This document shows positions 12,901-24,559 of a DNA stretch of 64,000 nucleotides, piece after piece. Made by a program: the position numbers and the translations under genes. The notes under the pieces were generated by a model. The model saw only the letters and a list, made by a program, of their open reading frames with translations, was not told the DNA's origin and searched no databases. Position 1 is the first letter of the stretch. Each line of letters starts with the position of its first letter. This stretch comes from Adenanthera pavonina (Eukaryota > Streptophyta > Magnoliopsida > Fabales > Fabaceae), in NCBI GenBank assembly GCA_026686845.1, contig JAIVEN010000012.1, forward strand, positions 16,742,501 through 16,806,500, in the 5' to 3' direction.

Positions 12901-13509
12901 CAGTTTAAAAAGATGGATTTTTTTGGCCAACCAAAAAGACGGTTTTAAGATATGCATTAGTATACTTCTCATCTATACCATCCAGATGAAATCTGGATAC
13001 TTCAGTTCTTCTTATTTTCTAAGGAAATAAAATATAAAATAATATCAATTCTATAACTATCAACATATTATAAGAAAAATAATATTTTAAGCTAAAAATA
13101 TATATGATAATAAAATTATAGACCTATATTATTTATGTAAGATCTGGATGGTTTAAAAGAGACATGTATGGTGTACACAGCTATATTATTTTTAATCCAA
13201 AGTCTCAAACTCCTATTCACCAGTCAATTTGATCCCTCTTCAATCAAAATACTTTTTTTGATATTTTCAAACTGCTATTGTTCTGGTTTTAATCTGATAC
13301 CCATATTCCCAAGCAAGTAAAAATTGAAAAACAACGAGAGAAAACAAGAGTAAAAACATCAAATTAGGTGAAATTTAACAAGCAATATTATCCAACCAAC
13401 ATCAATATAAATAATAGTTTTGTTCCATACATAAAATGATTCTAGAGACCTTCTTCAATCTCTATCTTCGCATCCAGTTAATATATCAATTCAATAGTGG
13501 AAATTATTA

Positions 13510-16500
13510 TTATTTTCCATAGGCCCAAAAGTCCATTTCTCCACGCAACGAGAGCTGATTGATCTGATGAACAGGTTGTTGATTTCCATCCTCAAACCTC
13601 ACCCCTTTGGATGATTCTTCATTTCCCAAATGAGAAGTGACCACAAGCCTGTCAAGCACACCCCATTCATTAAGCCCTTGATCATCTCTTCGTGTTCCAA
13701 TCTCTTGACCTGTTGGTTCGCACGTGCCAACCTCCATATTTCCCGTCTCTGAAACTTGGTACCTCAAGCCCTCGCTACCGCTATTATCACAGTCCCTAGG
13801 GTTTGTCATGAGCTGTTTCACGGCCATGGCAGGTGAGTCTGAAGGTAGGGCTGATGAATATGAACTGTAGTGAGTTGGGACGAGGGGTTGAGCCTGGAAG
13901 AGAGAGTACTGAGGGTTTTGCATGTGAGGAGGATAGTGAAGAGCAAGCTCGGGTTTGTTGAGTTCAAACCCGGACGAGTTTCTAGGGCTAGGGTTTTGTT
14001 GATGATGATGCAGTAAGTATTGGCCTTCTCTGTGCATGAAGGAGCGAGGTTGATTGATGCTTGAGGAATTGTTGAGTTGTTGGTCTGAGTTATGCATGGA
14101 GCTACCTTCATTGGCAATCTTGAATAGGATCTTCTTCTTGAAGACCCTGCAAACCACCCAGCCATCTTCCTGCAAATGAGAAGTCAAAGAGTAATTACTG
14201 TAAGTATTTATTAATTTTCGCAAACTAAAAATATTAATTTTGCAAAATAAATTCACTTTTGCTTGATCACCGAGTTAAAAGATGTTTAATTTTTCTGCTC
14301 TATTTTTAGACATTATTGGTTTAACTTGGATATGTTTGAATGGATCAGAATAGAAATATCAAATTCTAATGAATTTTATGCATAAAAATTTGTGACTCCC
14401 CCATTTTTAACTTTAATTCTGATAAACTTTTTTTAACTATCTGTGTTTATTTTTTAAGTGCTTGAGTTTAATTAAGTAAGATTAATATGAAGAGATTTAG
14501 ATCCCAAAATAATTGATTTTATTAATTGAAAAAATAAAATCAAAGACTGTAAGAATGCAAAATTTATAATGAATGACATTATTATAACTAGACATTTCAA
14601 ACTAGATCTTTTCAAAATCTAAAGCTAAATATCTGAAAATGTGTAGTAAGCTATATTGTTCACTAGCTAGTTGGAAGTAGTATAACTCATCTCTCAAATT
14701 CTATGCAATGCACGAGAAACTGCCGAATTTAGCTTTCAAACTTGATATTTCTAGGTGCAATGATTCCTTCATTAGTTAAGTGATCTAGAGAGATAACAGA
14801 AAATCAAATTCCCTAAAATACTTTACTCTAAAATGAGAAGAAAGATAACAGTAAATGAGAAATGCAAATTCTTGCTTCACTGCCCAAGTGGGGTCTACTA
14901 GACTACTATATCTAAATAAGTCAAAATATATATATATTACTCTGAATAACTTTGAGAGATACTAGTTTAAACCCAGAAATCGGCACACCAAAGAGACCAC
15001 AAAGAGTAGAGATTAATTCATTATGGTTGACTTGACTTTGGACTTACATTGGGATTAAGTTGATCGTCCGCATCTTCAAGGCGATACTCATGCATGATCC
15101 AGTCAGTCTTCTGGCCGTGAGGAGCTCGGCCTCTGTAAAACACAAGAGTCTTCCTCATGCCGATCTTCTTGAAGCTGTTTCTGATGCACTTGTCTCTGCC
15201 AGTGGCCTTCCAGAAACCTGCGTTCGTCGCCCTGTTCGTCCTCGACCCTGTTGGGTACTTCCTGTCCTTGTGGCTGAAGAAGTACCACTCGTTCTGTGGG
15301 CTTGACCCTATTCTGCACCTCTCTGTTTGTTTCATCCACAATCATATCATCATACTCTTGTCATACGTGTTTAATTTCATGTACATTAACAATGCATCGT
15401 AATGTATGTGTTGAATGTGTATAAGTAGATATTTGGATTATGTAGTTGCCAATTAGGTGGTAAAGAACTTTTCTTTTCTTTTTTTCTTTAATACCAACTG
15501 ATTTTTGGAAGCTATATTTTAACTAATTTAAATTGAATTGAATCGGATAACATAAATATAAAACTCTTATAATGGTAGTTTTCTTGATACATGAAAACCT
15601 GAATACAAGACCTTACTCTAGGAAAACAAGAATCAAATCACTTAATTCTCATGGTCAATTATAAATAATCATTTATTCTTATAATTAATTATATATAAGT
15701 TAATCCAAATACACACTTAACCAACTACTATTGGTAGGTGGTTTTGAACTTTGACATTTGATAAGGAAAAGCATGAATATGTGTAACCTAAATCTTCTCC
15801 AATCTAGTAATTCATGCAATTGGAGAAGAAATAAATACAATAGTGAGTTCCAAACCCACAGTTGGAGAGTTCCTTTCTCAGTTTTTTTTTTGCTTCTCTC
15901 ACAAAAAAGATTATAAAAGATCAAAAAAATAAAATAAAAACCAAAGGGGGAGTGGAGAAAAACACATTAGAGTTTCTCTGGCCTAGAAAGTTTATGGTTC
16001 CGAACATGTCTCGCAGTTAATTATTGAGGAATAAGGTGATAAATATTGGGGTATGAATATTTTAAAATTTCACGAACTTCAAATATTTATGTACAATAAA
16101 TAATTAAAAAAATTATTATTTTTTTAAAACTACAAAAATTATTAATTTGAAACAATAAACAAATATTAATTTTTAAAAAATATATTAATTAGTTCAAATA
16201 CGGTTTAGATTGTTCCGAGAAAAAAGAAATACGGTGAGAAAATTGAGCACTTTTGTCAACACCGTACGTAGAAAACGAGACAGACTATTCAACGATGCAC
16301 TGCGTCCGCAGGGATTCAGCAATGAACCTTCTTCGTGAAGGACATTACTATCTGAAATCATCAATATTTTAATTAATTAGCATGTGAATTTTGAAAGATG
16401 AACACTCTTCTTCTTCTTTCTTCTTATTTAGTATTTTAAAAAATTATAAAAGTATTCAAAATAAATAAAATGTACTGTCAAAATATTTACTAATGATGTA

Positions 16501-18877
16501 TTCTAATATCTATATTCACTAGCTAAATCCAATGCATAAAGTTTAAAAAACAAGTTAATTTTTTATGATTTGTGAGTAGTGTAATTTTATATAAAGGAGA
16601 CAAAAAAATTACATAGCTCAATATCTAATAAAAGTTATATGTGAAAGGAGACTCAACCACTTTGCACAAAGTCATATGCAAGCCATAAAAGTGTCGTTCA
16701 TACGCCAGATCGCTTGTTACACACTGCACACGTGCATATGTGTGTATGCGCATATCTATAAATATTAGTTGTGTTAGTAAAATCAATAAATATAATCAAA
16801 TTTATAATAAGTTATGCTATTTATTCCATCATATTTATATTATAAGATATTTTATATGACAAGTTTTTAGTTCAAAATATATATTGTTAGATATTTTTCT
16901 TCTCATTTTACTTATATCTTTAATTCTTCCTTACTCCTCATAACCCTATAATGATAATAAAATTTGGTATTTAATAAGGGTAAAATGAAAAATATAAATA
17001 CTTTTTGCATTGATTTTAGGTGAAAAAATGATTTTCTTAATATGTATATAATTGATACAAAATACCTCATAATGTAAATCAGAGAGAGTACATTTTAAGT
17101 GCTGAATATTGTGCCTCATTCCTTAAATTTTATCTAATGTATGAGAAAATGTATCTAATTTATCATATGCAAAAATTGGAAGAGCCAAAAATATTTGTAA
17201 TTAATACTCCCTCCTGTCCTTAAAACATATTACCTTCAATCCTATATATAGGATCTTTTGTCCTGATCTTAAATATAAGGCCCTTTACAATATATGAGGT
17301 AGTATTTATTATACATTTTCAAAAAAATATCCCTATTTAATATATTCAAAAAGAAAGAGAGAAAGATTAAATAAGGGTAATTTTGGAAAAATATTGGGAT
17401 TTTCGGATAAATCGAGGTAGTTAATTAGTTTTAATTACAATTTTTAATCCACGTGATTCGGTTAAAAAGGTCTTATATTAAGGACCAGAGAGAGTATCAT
17501 TTGCAACTACCTTACTAAAATCAAGATAAGTTAGTATTAATAAAATTATCTAAAAATTATTTTGATTTTTACCTTTACCCCTAATAAATACCATAGATTT
17601 AATAGGATATTATACTCTTTAAAGCAATTAATGCTTCATGAAGTAGTTTCCAAGAAGGATACTTTTAGAATAAATCAATTAATGCTCCACAAGATTTTTG
17701 CAAAGTATCTTGTATTTGGTGCTATAAAATCCTTCTAGAAGATTATTGATATAAAAGATTGGAGGCAGTAAGTTAATACTCCTCCTATCTTTTTTATAGA
17801 GTATTTTCAACTATTATACGAGTGTTAAGAAAAGTTAATTATATTCTAAAAGTTATAAAAAAAAAAGCATAATATGTCAATTTTTCCCTTATCATTAAAT
17901 TATCAATCATTATGTGGAAAAAGAGAGAATGTTAACAAAAAAATTGATCAATAAAAATAAATTAAGAGTAACAATTTACGAGGTAAAAAATAAAGTAATT
18001 AAGTGTAAAAAAGAAAAAAAATCAAAATATGACATAACACCTTATACAAATGATCAACCAAACCTTCTAGATAACCTCATATAAAAAGAATGTGAGGGAG
18101 TACACGACTTTGAGTTTGGAGAACAAAAGGAAAGTAGAAAAATAAATTAGAGTATCTTGGAAAAATTCCTAGCTGCGTACATATATAATGTACCGGACCA
18201 TCATTTATATACTTTTAATATTTAATAAAATCTAGCTGAATCAAGTTATTAGACATTGTATTATGATATCAATTACAGCACTTTCACATAAATAAAATAT
18301 TGTGTGAAATTCAGTTATATGATTTAGCTCTATTTAATTTTAGATTGTATAATCACATGATACAGGATATATAACAGTTTCTCATAGTACCATTCTGATC
18401 TTATATATGCCGAATGAAATTATTATAGCATCGAAATGGACTATTCTAAAACAACAACTAATTAAGTTACCCCTCTTATATAAGTGAAATTAATATCATA
18501 ACCAAAAGAATTGATTTAATTTATTACAATTAGTAAATTTGAAGAGGACATAATTAAAGCATGTAAAACGGAACCCAGAAGTTCCAGAAATAAATTTCGA
18601 TAAGATTAATTATCCAAACCTAATAAACAGAGTTCAATTCAATGTCTTCAATGAATTCTTTCTAAACAAAGATTCTTGTGAACTGAAGTTTGAGATAACA
18701 GAGTTTAAATTTACCTTGCAAGTCCCATGGCTCAATCTTGTTCAAGTCTACCTCTCTAATGACCTCCATGTCGAACTTCTGAAAGTTCACCTTCTTCTTC
18801 AAGTAGTAATGAAGAAGCTGTTCATCGGTCGGATGAAACCGGAACCCTGGAGGCACACCACCATTCGAAGAACCCAT
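13510..18877 (-). CDS. NAC transcription factor, BEARSKIN (BRN1/BRN2)-like, 3 exons, 365 aa
   Basis: The exons are 18877-18715, 15322-15048 and 14169-13510. All splice sites are GT-AG and the phases fit (163, 275 and 660 nt). The NAC domain covers about residues 8-160. It has GVPPGFRFHPTDEQLLHYYL (subdomain A), EVDLNKIEPWDLQ, NEWYFFSHKDRKYPTGSRTN, GFWKATGRDKCIRNS, TLVFYRGRAPHGQKTDWIMH and, in exon 3, EDGWVVCRVFKKK. The C-terminal half is a low-complexity activation region rich in His, Gln and Ser, ending GEMDFWAYGK. The MGSSNGGVPPG start, the CIRNS-KKIGMRKT stretch and the short C-terminal motif point to BRN1/BRN2 rather than SMB. In Arabidopsis these nuclear proteins control root-cap maturation and cell detachment. 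The start ATG sits at the family's usual distance before GFRFHP. Intron 1 is unusually long (3392 bp) and holds two Stowaway MITEs; intron 2 is 878 bp. I saw no frame break. The family call is secure; the exact orthologue is not. Confidence 0.93.
17207..17494. mobile_element. Stowaway-type MITE in NAC intron 1 (288 bp)
   Basis: The left end CTCCCTCCTGTCCTTAAAAC and the right end (reverse complement) CTCTCTCTGGTCCTTAATAT form inverted repeats. TA is present on both sides, the target duplication of Tc1/mariner MITEs. The interior includes AGTATTTATTATACATTTT and TTAAATAAGGGTAATTTT, shared with the copy at about 42882-43174. Confidence 0.8.
17779..18100. mobile_element. Second Stowaway-type MITE in NAC intron 1 (322 bp)
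   Basis: The left end CTCCTCCTATCTTTTTTATA and the right end (reverse complement) CTCCCTCACATTCTTTTTAT are inverted repeats with TA on both sides. The interior differs from the 17207 copy, so it is another subfamily. Confidence 0.75.
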
Positions 18878-19035
18878 GAATCGGTCTGAAAAATCAGCAA
18901 ATTCTTCAGAAACTCATTCACTATTTGAAACCCTAATAATCAAACTGTGAATTACATATATATATGTATGTATGTATTCACTTTCTCTTTGAACTTTATT
19001 AATGAAGGAAAGCGTGTGGCTGGAAGGAGAAGGAG

Positions 19036-19043
19036 ATTATATA
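19036..19043 (-). promoter_or_regulatory. Likely TATA box of the NAC gene
   Basis: The minus strand reads CTTATATAATC about 160 bp upstream of the NAC start codon. This is a plausible spacing for a core promoter with a 5' leader of about 130 nt. No other TATA-like site of this quality lies within the preceding 200 bp. Confidence 0.5.
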
Positions 19044-19504
19044 AGTGCAAGAGTGTCAACGCCTTCATTACAGCACTGTGACGATAGAAGAAGGGTTGAC
19101 GGCCGGTGACTACGCCGACGGGGAAGGTTAAAGCTGGTTATCGTAGAAAGCAAGTTTAAGGAATGAATGAGACTACCAATATGATATACTATTATTATAG
19201 TTATTATTATTATTATCCTTTTAATATTATATTTATTTTTGTTTTAAATTACTGTTAATCCTATATGAGGTTCCCCACAAGCAAGTTGGGAGCGTAAGGT
19301 ACACTCTCTTATCTATACTACTTAGTTACTGACCTAAACGAATGGAGAGGTACACTAGGAATAGAAAAAAATTTTAAATTTTCTTGAAATTCACCAAGAA
19401 TAAGAAGTTAACTGTAGCTTATATAACCTGCTTCATTGTATAAAACTTATAACTTTGAGTCATAATCATGACTATTAAAATAAGATGTCAATCACTACAC
19501 AATT

Positions 19505-19850
19505 CGTAAATACTTAGTCTCTTAAACATGTCATCTAGAATTTGATGTCTAACCTTAGTACATGAAAAAGACATTGTTGAAAGATCGAGAGGCCGTAAAG
19601 GTCAATTCAATGATCTTTGTACCTTAAAATGATTAGTTTTTAGCTATCAATTGAAGATATTTTTTATATTTAAAAAAGTGACAATAAATTCTCCTATTAT
19701 TATTCTACATGTATGCATATAATAGCTTTCCCAAAATTACCAACAAGGTTCTGGTATAATCTGTAGATGGTTGAGTTCTTTAAGCATGTTGTTCTAAATT
19801 TGATCTCTAACTGTGTGTATGAAAAAGACTTTGTTGAGAGGAAAAGAAAA
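19505..19850. repeat. Short degenerate direct repeat
   Basis: A block at about 19515-19600 (TTAAACATGTCATCTAGAAT, then TTTGATGTCTAAC and CATGAAAAAGACATTGTTGA) recurs at about 19775-19850 (TTAAGCATGTTGTTCTAAAT, then TTGATCTCTAAC and TATGAAAAAGACTTTGTTGA). Its function is unknown; it is probably transposon debris. Confidence 0.5.
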
Positions 19851-19946
19851 AACTTTCCCAACATCAGTTAATCAATTATTCATTTAGAGTGTGACTATAT
19901 CCGGTTTTTTCATCTCCATACTATTACCAAAAATAATAATAAAGAA

Positions 19947-20126
19947 AGAAAGAAATTTTCAAAATACTGCAGTGTGAAAAAATTTTACCAGAATTTTCAT
20001 ATGCCAACTTCCTCCTATTTTACTTGAGAAAAAAAAAACGCTTGGAAGTCGGTTCAATGCAAACGGACTTCCAAGTTTATACCTTGGTAAATTTTTTCCA
20101 CGCTGCAGCATGTTGGAAATTTCTTT
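19947..20126. repeat. Long inverted repeat (hairpin-forming, about 180 bp)
   Basis: The left arm, about 45 bp from 19947, includes GAAATTTTCAAAATACTGCA and GTGTGAAAAAATTTTACCAG. The right arm, 20080-20126, read in reverse complement, gives GAAATTTCCAACATGCTGCA and GCGTGGAAAAAATTTACCAA. Inside is a second, perfect 10-bp palindrome, CTTGGAAGTC and GACTTCCAAG, separated by a 15-base loop (about 20041-20075). It could be a foldback MITE or a small-RNA hairpin. No flanking duplication was identified. Confidence 0.65.
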
Positions 20127-20129
20127 TTT

Positions 20130-21842
20130 TCATATAGTATAGAGATCAAAAAGATGACTATATCGTCCTAATTAAACTTTGTATTATATACATAAAATTT
20201 TCCTCTAAACTTTAGGTCACATACAAATAAGTTTTATTAATATGTTACGTTAGTAAAATAATAGACTAATTGTTTATAAAAACAATAGACTAGTTAATAG
20301 TATATGAATTATTGCCACAAATTTGAAAGTTTATGAAGAGTTATTATCAAATGTCAAAGGTTAAGGAAGTTATTTGCACTTAATTAACTTTAAGTTTGGA
20401 GTAATTATATATCACTTGGAAAAATAAGGAGGAAATTAGTAAATTATGTAAAATTTCAATATATAATTTGTTGGATTTAGATTCAAGAGAGGCTGTAATA
20501 AGAGTTCATTTATTTTAAATTTAAGTTACATATTAAACTTTTCAAATGAAAAAGCCTCATAATTATCAATGCTTTAAGTTGAAAATCACTGCAAAACTTT
20601 TTTTAAAAAAAATAGTAACATATTTTCTTAGAAAACCTTTTGGACCTTCAACAAAACAAAGAAATATGTGGTTGAAATTAACTATGAGTTGCAAATGAAT
20701 AAATGGGATAGAGTCTCACTGCTTCTTACTGAGTCCGCCTTTTACTAAAGAAATGTTTGTTACCTTATCATTTTTTTTTTGGGGGGTAAAATTTGTCATA
20801 TTATTATTATTATTATTCTTACTTATCTTTATTTACCAGTCCAAGGAGGATATGATTCCGTAGAAAGTAGAAATGTTAATTATTTGGCACATATAATTAA
20901 ATTGATCTAAAGCTTTGGGGTGAAGGTAAGGGCATATTAACGCAAGTCAACCTTAGCTTGCAAATTAATTTTGACCTTTTTTCTTGTAACTGGGGGAATA
21001 TTTCTGGCTTTAGCTAGTTTGCCAAAGTAAACAAAACATTCCTTTTACTTGGTGTATTATAAGTCACGTACCTATCATGAGATCCTCCTCAAGAATTAAG
21101 GAAACCACTGTATATATATTTATTAGGTAATTTGTTTCAAATTAAATTTTTTAAAATATATAGGAAGTTTTATTTTCGAATTTATTCGTAGTCTTCAGGT
21201 ACATCTTAAATTTATTACATCAAGTTGAAGCAAGCGTTTATAACCATTAATTAGAAAGCCTTCATATCCGATTGCTTTTGTGCAATTTTCTAATGTTGTT
21301 TGCGTAATCTTCACTATTAATACCATTTGTAGCAGTAATTAGGATTCTAATCTTATCCTTTGTGGCATGAATATTTATAATAATGTGAATTATACATCTA
21401 AATGTCTGGTGAAAGTTCGCAATGAATGCCAAAGCAATTAAACAATCTAAATTTTATGCATTCTTCGAAATTGAAGAATATATTAATTTAAACAAAATTT
21501 TATCTAAAAAACAAAATTTAAAATTCAAATTCAAATAGTGAAAAAGTGGAAAGTAGAGATAGAAATTAACAACAACAGTAATAGTAGTAGTATGTAGCAG
21601 TAGTAATAATAATTAAAAAAAGACACCCGGAGTGCAACGCTGTTTGTGTAACTTGTGAATAGTGTAGTATAATAGACATTTTACATCTTAAGTTGATTGA
21701 TTATGTTAATGCAATTCTTTTTCTCTTAGTAAATCGTCCGTAATTTTCTCGCCTAATGCACGTAATAAATGAATTATCAATAATGAATAAATCAATCAAT
21801 AATATAAATATATCATAACCTACATTATTCCTGAGCTAAATA
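20130..21842. other. Gene-free intergenic stretch
   Basis: AT-rich sequence with simple repeats (ATT trinucleotides near 20803-20816 and AGT/AAT runs near 21575-21612). I recognise no open frame or RNA gene. Confidence 0.6.
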
Positions 21843-22106
21843 CTCCGTCCCTTTCTTTATGTAAGTCTTTTAAAGCTTTAGCATATAAATTACGAAACAT
21901 AATTAAGATGTTGTAATTAATTTTTTAATTTATTAACATACTCTTAATTTATTATAATACCTAATTTCATCGTTAGTATGTAAAATAATTAAAAAAAAAG
22001 TAAGGATATAATTAAAAAAAAGACAATTAATACTATCCTGAACTTTTAAAAATACTTACAAATAAAAACATTTTCCTAAAAAGACCTATAAAAAGAAACA
22101 AAGGAG
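21843..22106. mobile_element. Stowaway-type MITE (264 bp)
   Basis: The left end CTCCGTCCCTTTCTTTATGT and the right end (reverse complement) CTCCTTTGTTTCTTTTTATA are inverted repeats with TA on both sides. The interior is AT-rich and non-coding. Confidence 0.75.
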
Positions 22107-22605
22107 TAGTATATTTAATTCTTAAATTTTGTGCAATACGCAAGTTTACATCTAGTTATATATAGTATATAGAATAAATTTTGAATATAATAATATTTTT
22201 TAAAAAAATCATAATACGGTCATCTAAAATACATTGTATCTGTACTTTTTTTAATCACTTTATCCTTAAAGATTTAAGTTATCAAGTTCCTGCAGGCAAA
22301 TTTTCTTTTATATATATATATATATATCAGTGGCTAAAATACACATAATTCTCCTACAACATGTGTCATATACTGATAATTTTTTCTAATTTTCAATTAA
22401 TACATGATAATAATTTTGTTAAAATAAATGCTTTATGATGATGTACAAATAATCTATCGCTGTAAATAATTTTTTAGTTATCAAGATAATTATGTACAAA
22501 TAACTCCAAATTTATGGTGATTTTCCTCTCAAAAAATAATATAGCAGCGTTCATATATTTATTCGAATGTGTTACTCTTCCATTAACAAATTACAAGATT
22601 TAAAT

Positions 22606-22770
22606 ATTACTTCCTTCATTCCATATCTATTGTTATTTAAGGTTGTAGCCCATAGACTAAGAGAGTTTTAACTAATGTTAAATAATACTATACAAGGACT
22701 GAAATACCCTCATTTAAAGAGCCTTGAAATTCAATTTTCAGTGGAGCAAATTAAAGAAGAATAAGTACTC
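22606..22770. mobile_element. MITE copy, related in inverted orientation to 24266-24545
   Basis: TACTTCCTTCATTCCATATC starts a segment containing TGTTATTTAAGGTTGTAG, TACTATACAAGGACTG and CATTTAAAGAGCCTTGAAAT. The reverse complement of these blocks is found, in order, at about 24380-24540. A new CTCCTCCGATTCATATATAT MITE-like end begins near 22769 and leads to the solo LTR insertion point. Confidence 0.55.
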
Positions 22771-23565
22771 CTCCGATTCATATATATTTTTGTTTTAAGT
22801 TTTGTAACACCTTAACTTATTAGGCTTTTAATCTTATTTTATATATCTAGCGGAAATAATTAAAAACCTACAACAATTAAATTTTTAAATTTTTCAAAAT
22901 TAGGTTACTCAAAAGACAATAACTTAACTAAAAGTTTACTTTAATTAATAAAAATCAAGTCAATTATACTGTAATTAGCTAACTGTTATTCCAGAACATA
23001 TAAGCATAATTCAATACATTTATTCTAATATAAAATAATATCTTCAGCCTGCTTCTTCTTACTTAATCACCTCCTTGCCTTTGCCTTTACTTGTGCTTGA
23101 CCCTAACATTGTTAGTCATTTGGTGTGAGATTTGGAGAAATCTCAGTAGTATATATATTCATTCATACAAATCATGCTCATAATCAGGTAGTTATACAAA
23201 CAACCAAATAACTCATATTTCATGCATATATAAAAATCTTCAATAGAGTTTCCTCTTAATACTAGACATCCATAGCATTTCAAAACATTTATATTGAAAC
23301 AACTCATCAAATAATATCACATAACATCCAGAATTAATTCACAGAAAATGCATGAAATAAATAATATACTACCTCCACCGAAAAGTATCATGAACTAAGC
23401 AGCTTGCCTTCCTTCTTGAATTTTTTTTTTAAGTACTTTACTTGAAACTAGCATTCCTTCTTTTTTCTTCTCTTTCACTCACACTCTCTTTCTCTCCCTT
23501 GGCTCTCTCTCTCTTTCACTCACTCCCAACTCCCACGATGTGCTGAAATGAAGAAATGGAAGGTG

Positions 23566-23573
23566 TATTTATA
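23566..23573 (-). promoter_or_regulatory. TATA box of the gypsy-type solo LTR
   Basis: The minus strand reads CACTATAAATACACCTTCC, a typical plant LTR core promoter. It lies just downstream of the 64-bp repeat array and upstream of a purine-rich leader. Confidence 0.55.
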
Positions 23574-23599
23574 GTGTTGATGTCTTGACCAGTAAGTGA

Positions 23600-24200
23600 C
23601 ATCAATTCATTGTATACCTTCATTCAGTGTATGCTCATCATAATTCAATGTAATTCATTGTATACCTTCATTCAATGTATGCTCATCATAACTCAATATA
23701 ACTTATTGAATCAAAATTTATTGTATATATTCATTCAGTGTATACTAATCAGAATTCAATATAACTCATTAAAATCACTATTCATCGTATATCTTCATTT
23801 AACGTATACTCATAAGAATTCAATGTAACTCATTGAAACTACTATTTATTGTATACCTTCATTCAGTGTATACTCATCAGAATTCAATGTAACTCATTGA
23901 AACCACTATTCATTGTATATCTTCATTCAGTGTATGCTCATTAGAATTCAATGTAACTTATTGAAATCAATATTTATTGTATACATTCATTCAGTGTATA
24001 CTCATCAGAATTCAATATAACTCATTAAAATCACTATTCATTGTATATCTTCATTCAGTGTATACTCATAAGAATTCAATGTAACTTATTGAAACTACTA
24101 TTTATTGTATACCTTCATTCAGTGTATGCTCATTAAAATTCAATGTAACTTATTGAAATCATAATTCATTGTATATCTTTATTCAGTATATATCTTCATT
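23600..24200. repeat. 64-bp tandem repeat array with 256-bp higher-order structure
   Basis: About nine units carry a CATTCAGTGTATACTCAT-like core. The core recurs at 23732, 23796, 23860, 23924, 23988, 24052 and 24116, exactly 64 bp apart. The first unit is shorter. Units four apart resemble each other more than their neighbours: the TCACTATTCATYGTATATCT variant and the AAGAATTCAATGTAAC variant recur after 256 bp. An open frame at 23610-23828 is only a by-product of the repeat. Confidence 0.85.
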
Positions 24201-24265
24201 CCTCATATTCTAAACATAAACCTTATTAAAAATCATATATGGAAATTTATGGATGTTACAAGTTT

Positions 24266-24545
24266 TCTATTTTATCCCAAAATTATTGTTGCTTTGCAAA
24301 TCTAATGCATAATTAATTTTTGCTTTCCAACCATATTCCCATTTTTTAATTCCATTTTTATTTTCTCTTTTATCTACTTTTACCCTTTCTAATTTACTCC
24401 ATTAAAAATCAAATTTCAAGGCTTTTTAAATGAGAGCATTTTAGTCATTATATAGTATTATCTGACATTAATTAAAGTTTTTTTTAATCCATGTGTCACA
24501 ACATTAAACAACAATTGATATGCAACAAAGGGAACAATAGGTAAG
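24266..24545. mobile_element. MITE segment, partner in inverted orientation of 22606-22770
   Basis: It contains AAATTTCAAGGCTTTTTAAA, TATATAGTATTATCTGACAT and ACAACAATTGATATGCAACA, the inverse of blocks at 22620-22740. Its outer end (GGGAACAATAG) is decayed. It directly follows the right duplication of the solo LTR and may be the second half of the MITE that received it. Confidence 0.5.
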
Positions 24546-24559
24546 CAAGAAGAAAAATG

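Larger units (their letters stand above)
22803..24260 (-). mobile_element. Solo LTR of a Ty3/gypsy-type element (1458 bp)
   Basis: The plus-strand ends are TGTAACACC and GGATGTTACA, the inverted termini usual for plant gypsy LTRs. The perfect 5-bp duplication AGTTT lies at 22798-22802 and 24261-24265. On the minus strand a TATAAATA box at 23566-23573 is followed by a GA/CT-rich leader, so the element reads minus. The U3 part, 24260 down to about 23600, is filled by a 64-bp tandem array. There is no primer site or polyprotein, so only one LTR remains. It inserted into MITE-like sequence, which resumes at 24266. Confidence 0.8.

Noticed and set aside
15060..15402. Plus-strand open frames over NAC exon 2
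   Set aside because: They are antisense shadows of a well-conserved NAC exon.
23610..23828. 72-residue open frame with repeated peptide (YTFIQCMLII)
   Set aside because: It is a by-product of the 64-bp tandem array. The period is not a multiple of three and the frame does not persist through the array.
23600..24200. Repeats as a possible CRISPR array
   Set aside because: Units are contiguous with no unique spacers, and the context is a plant LTR.
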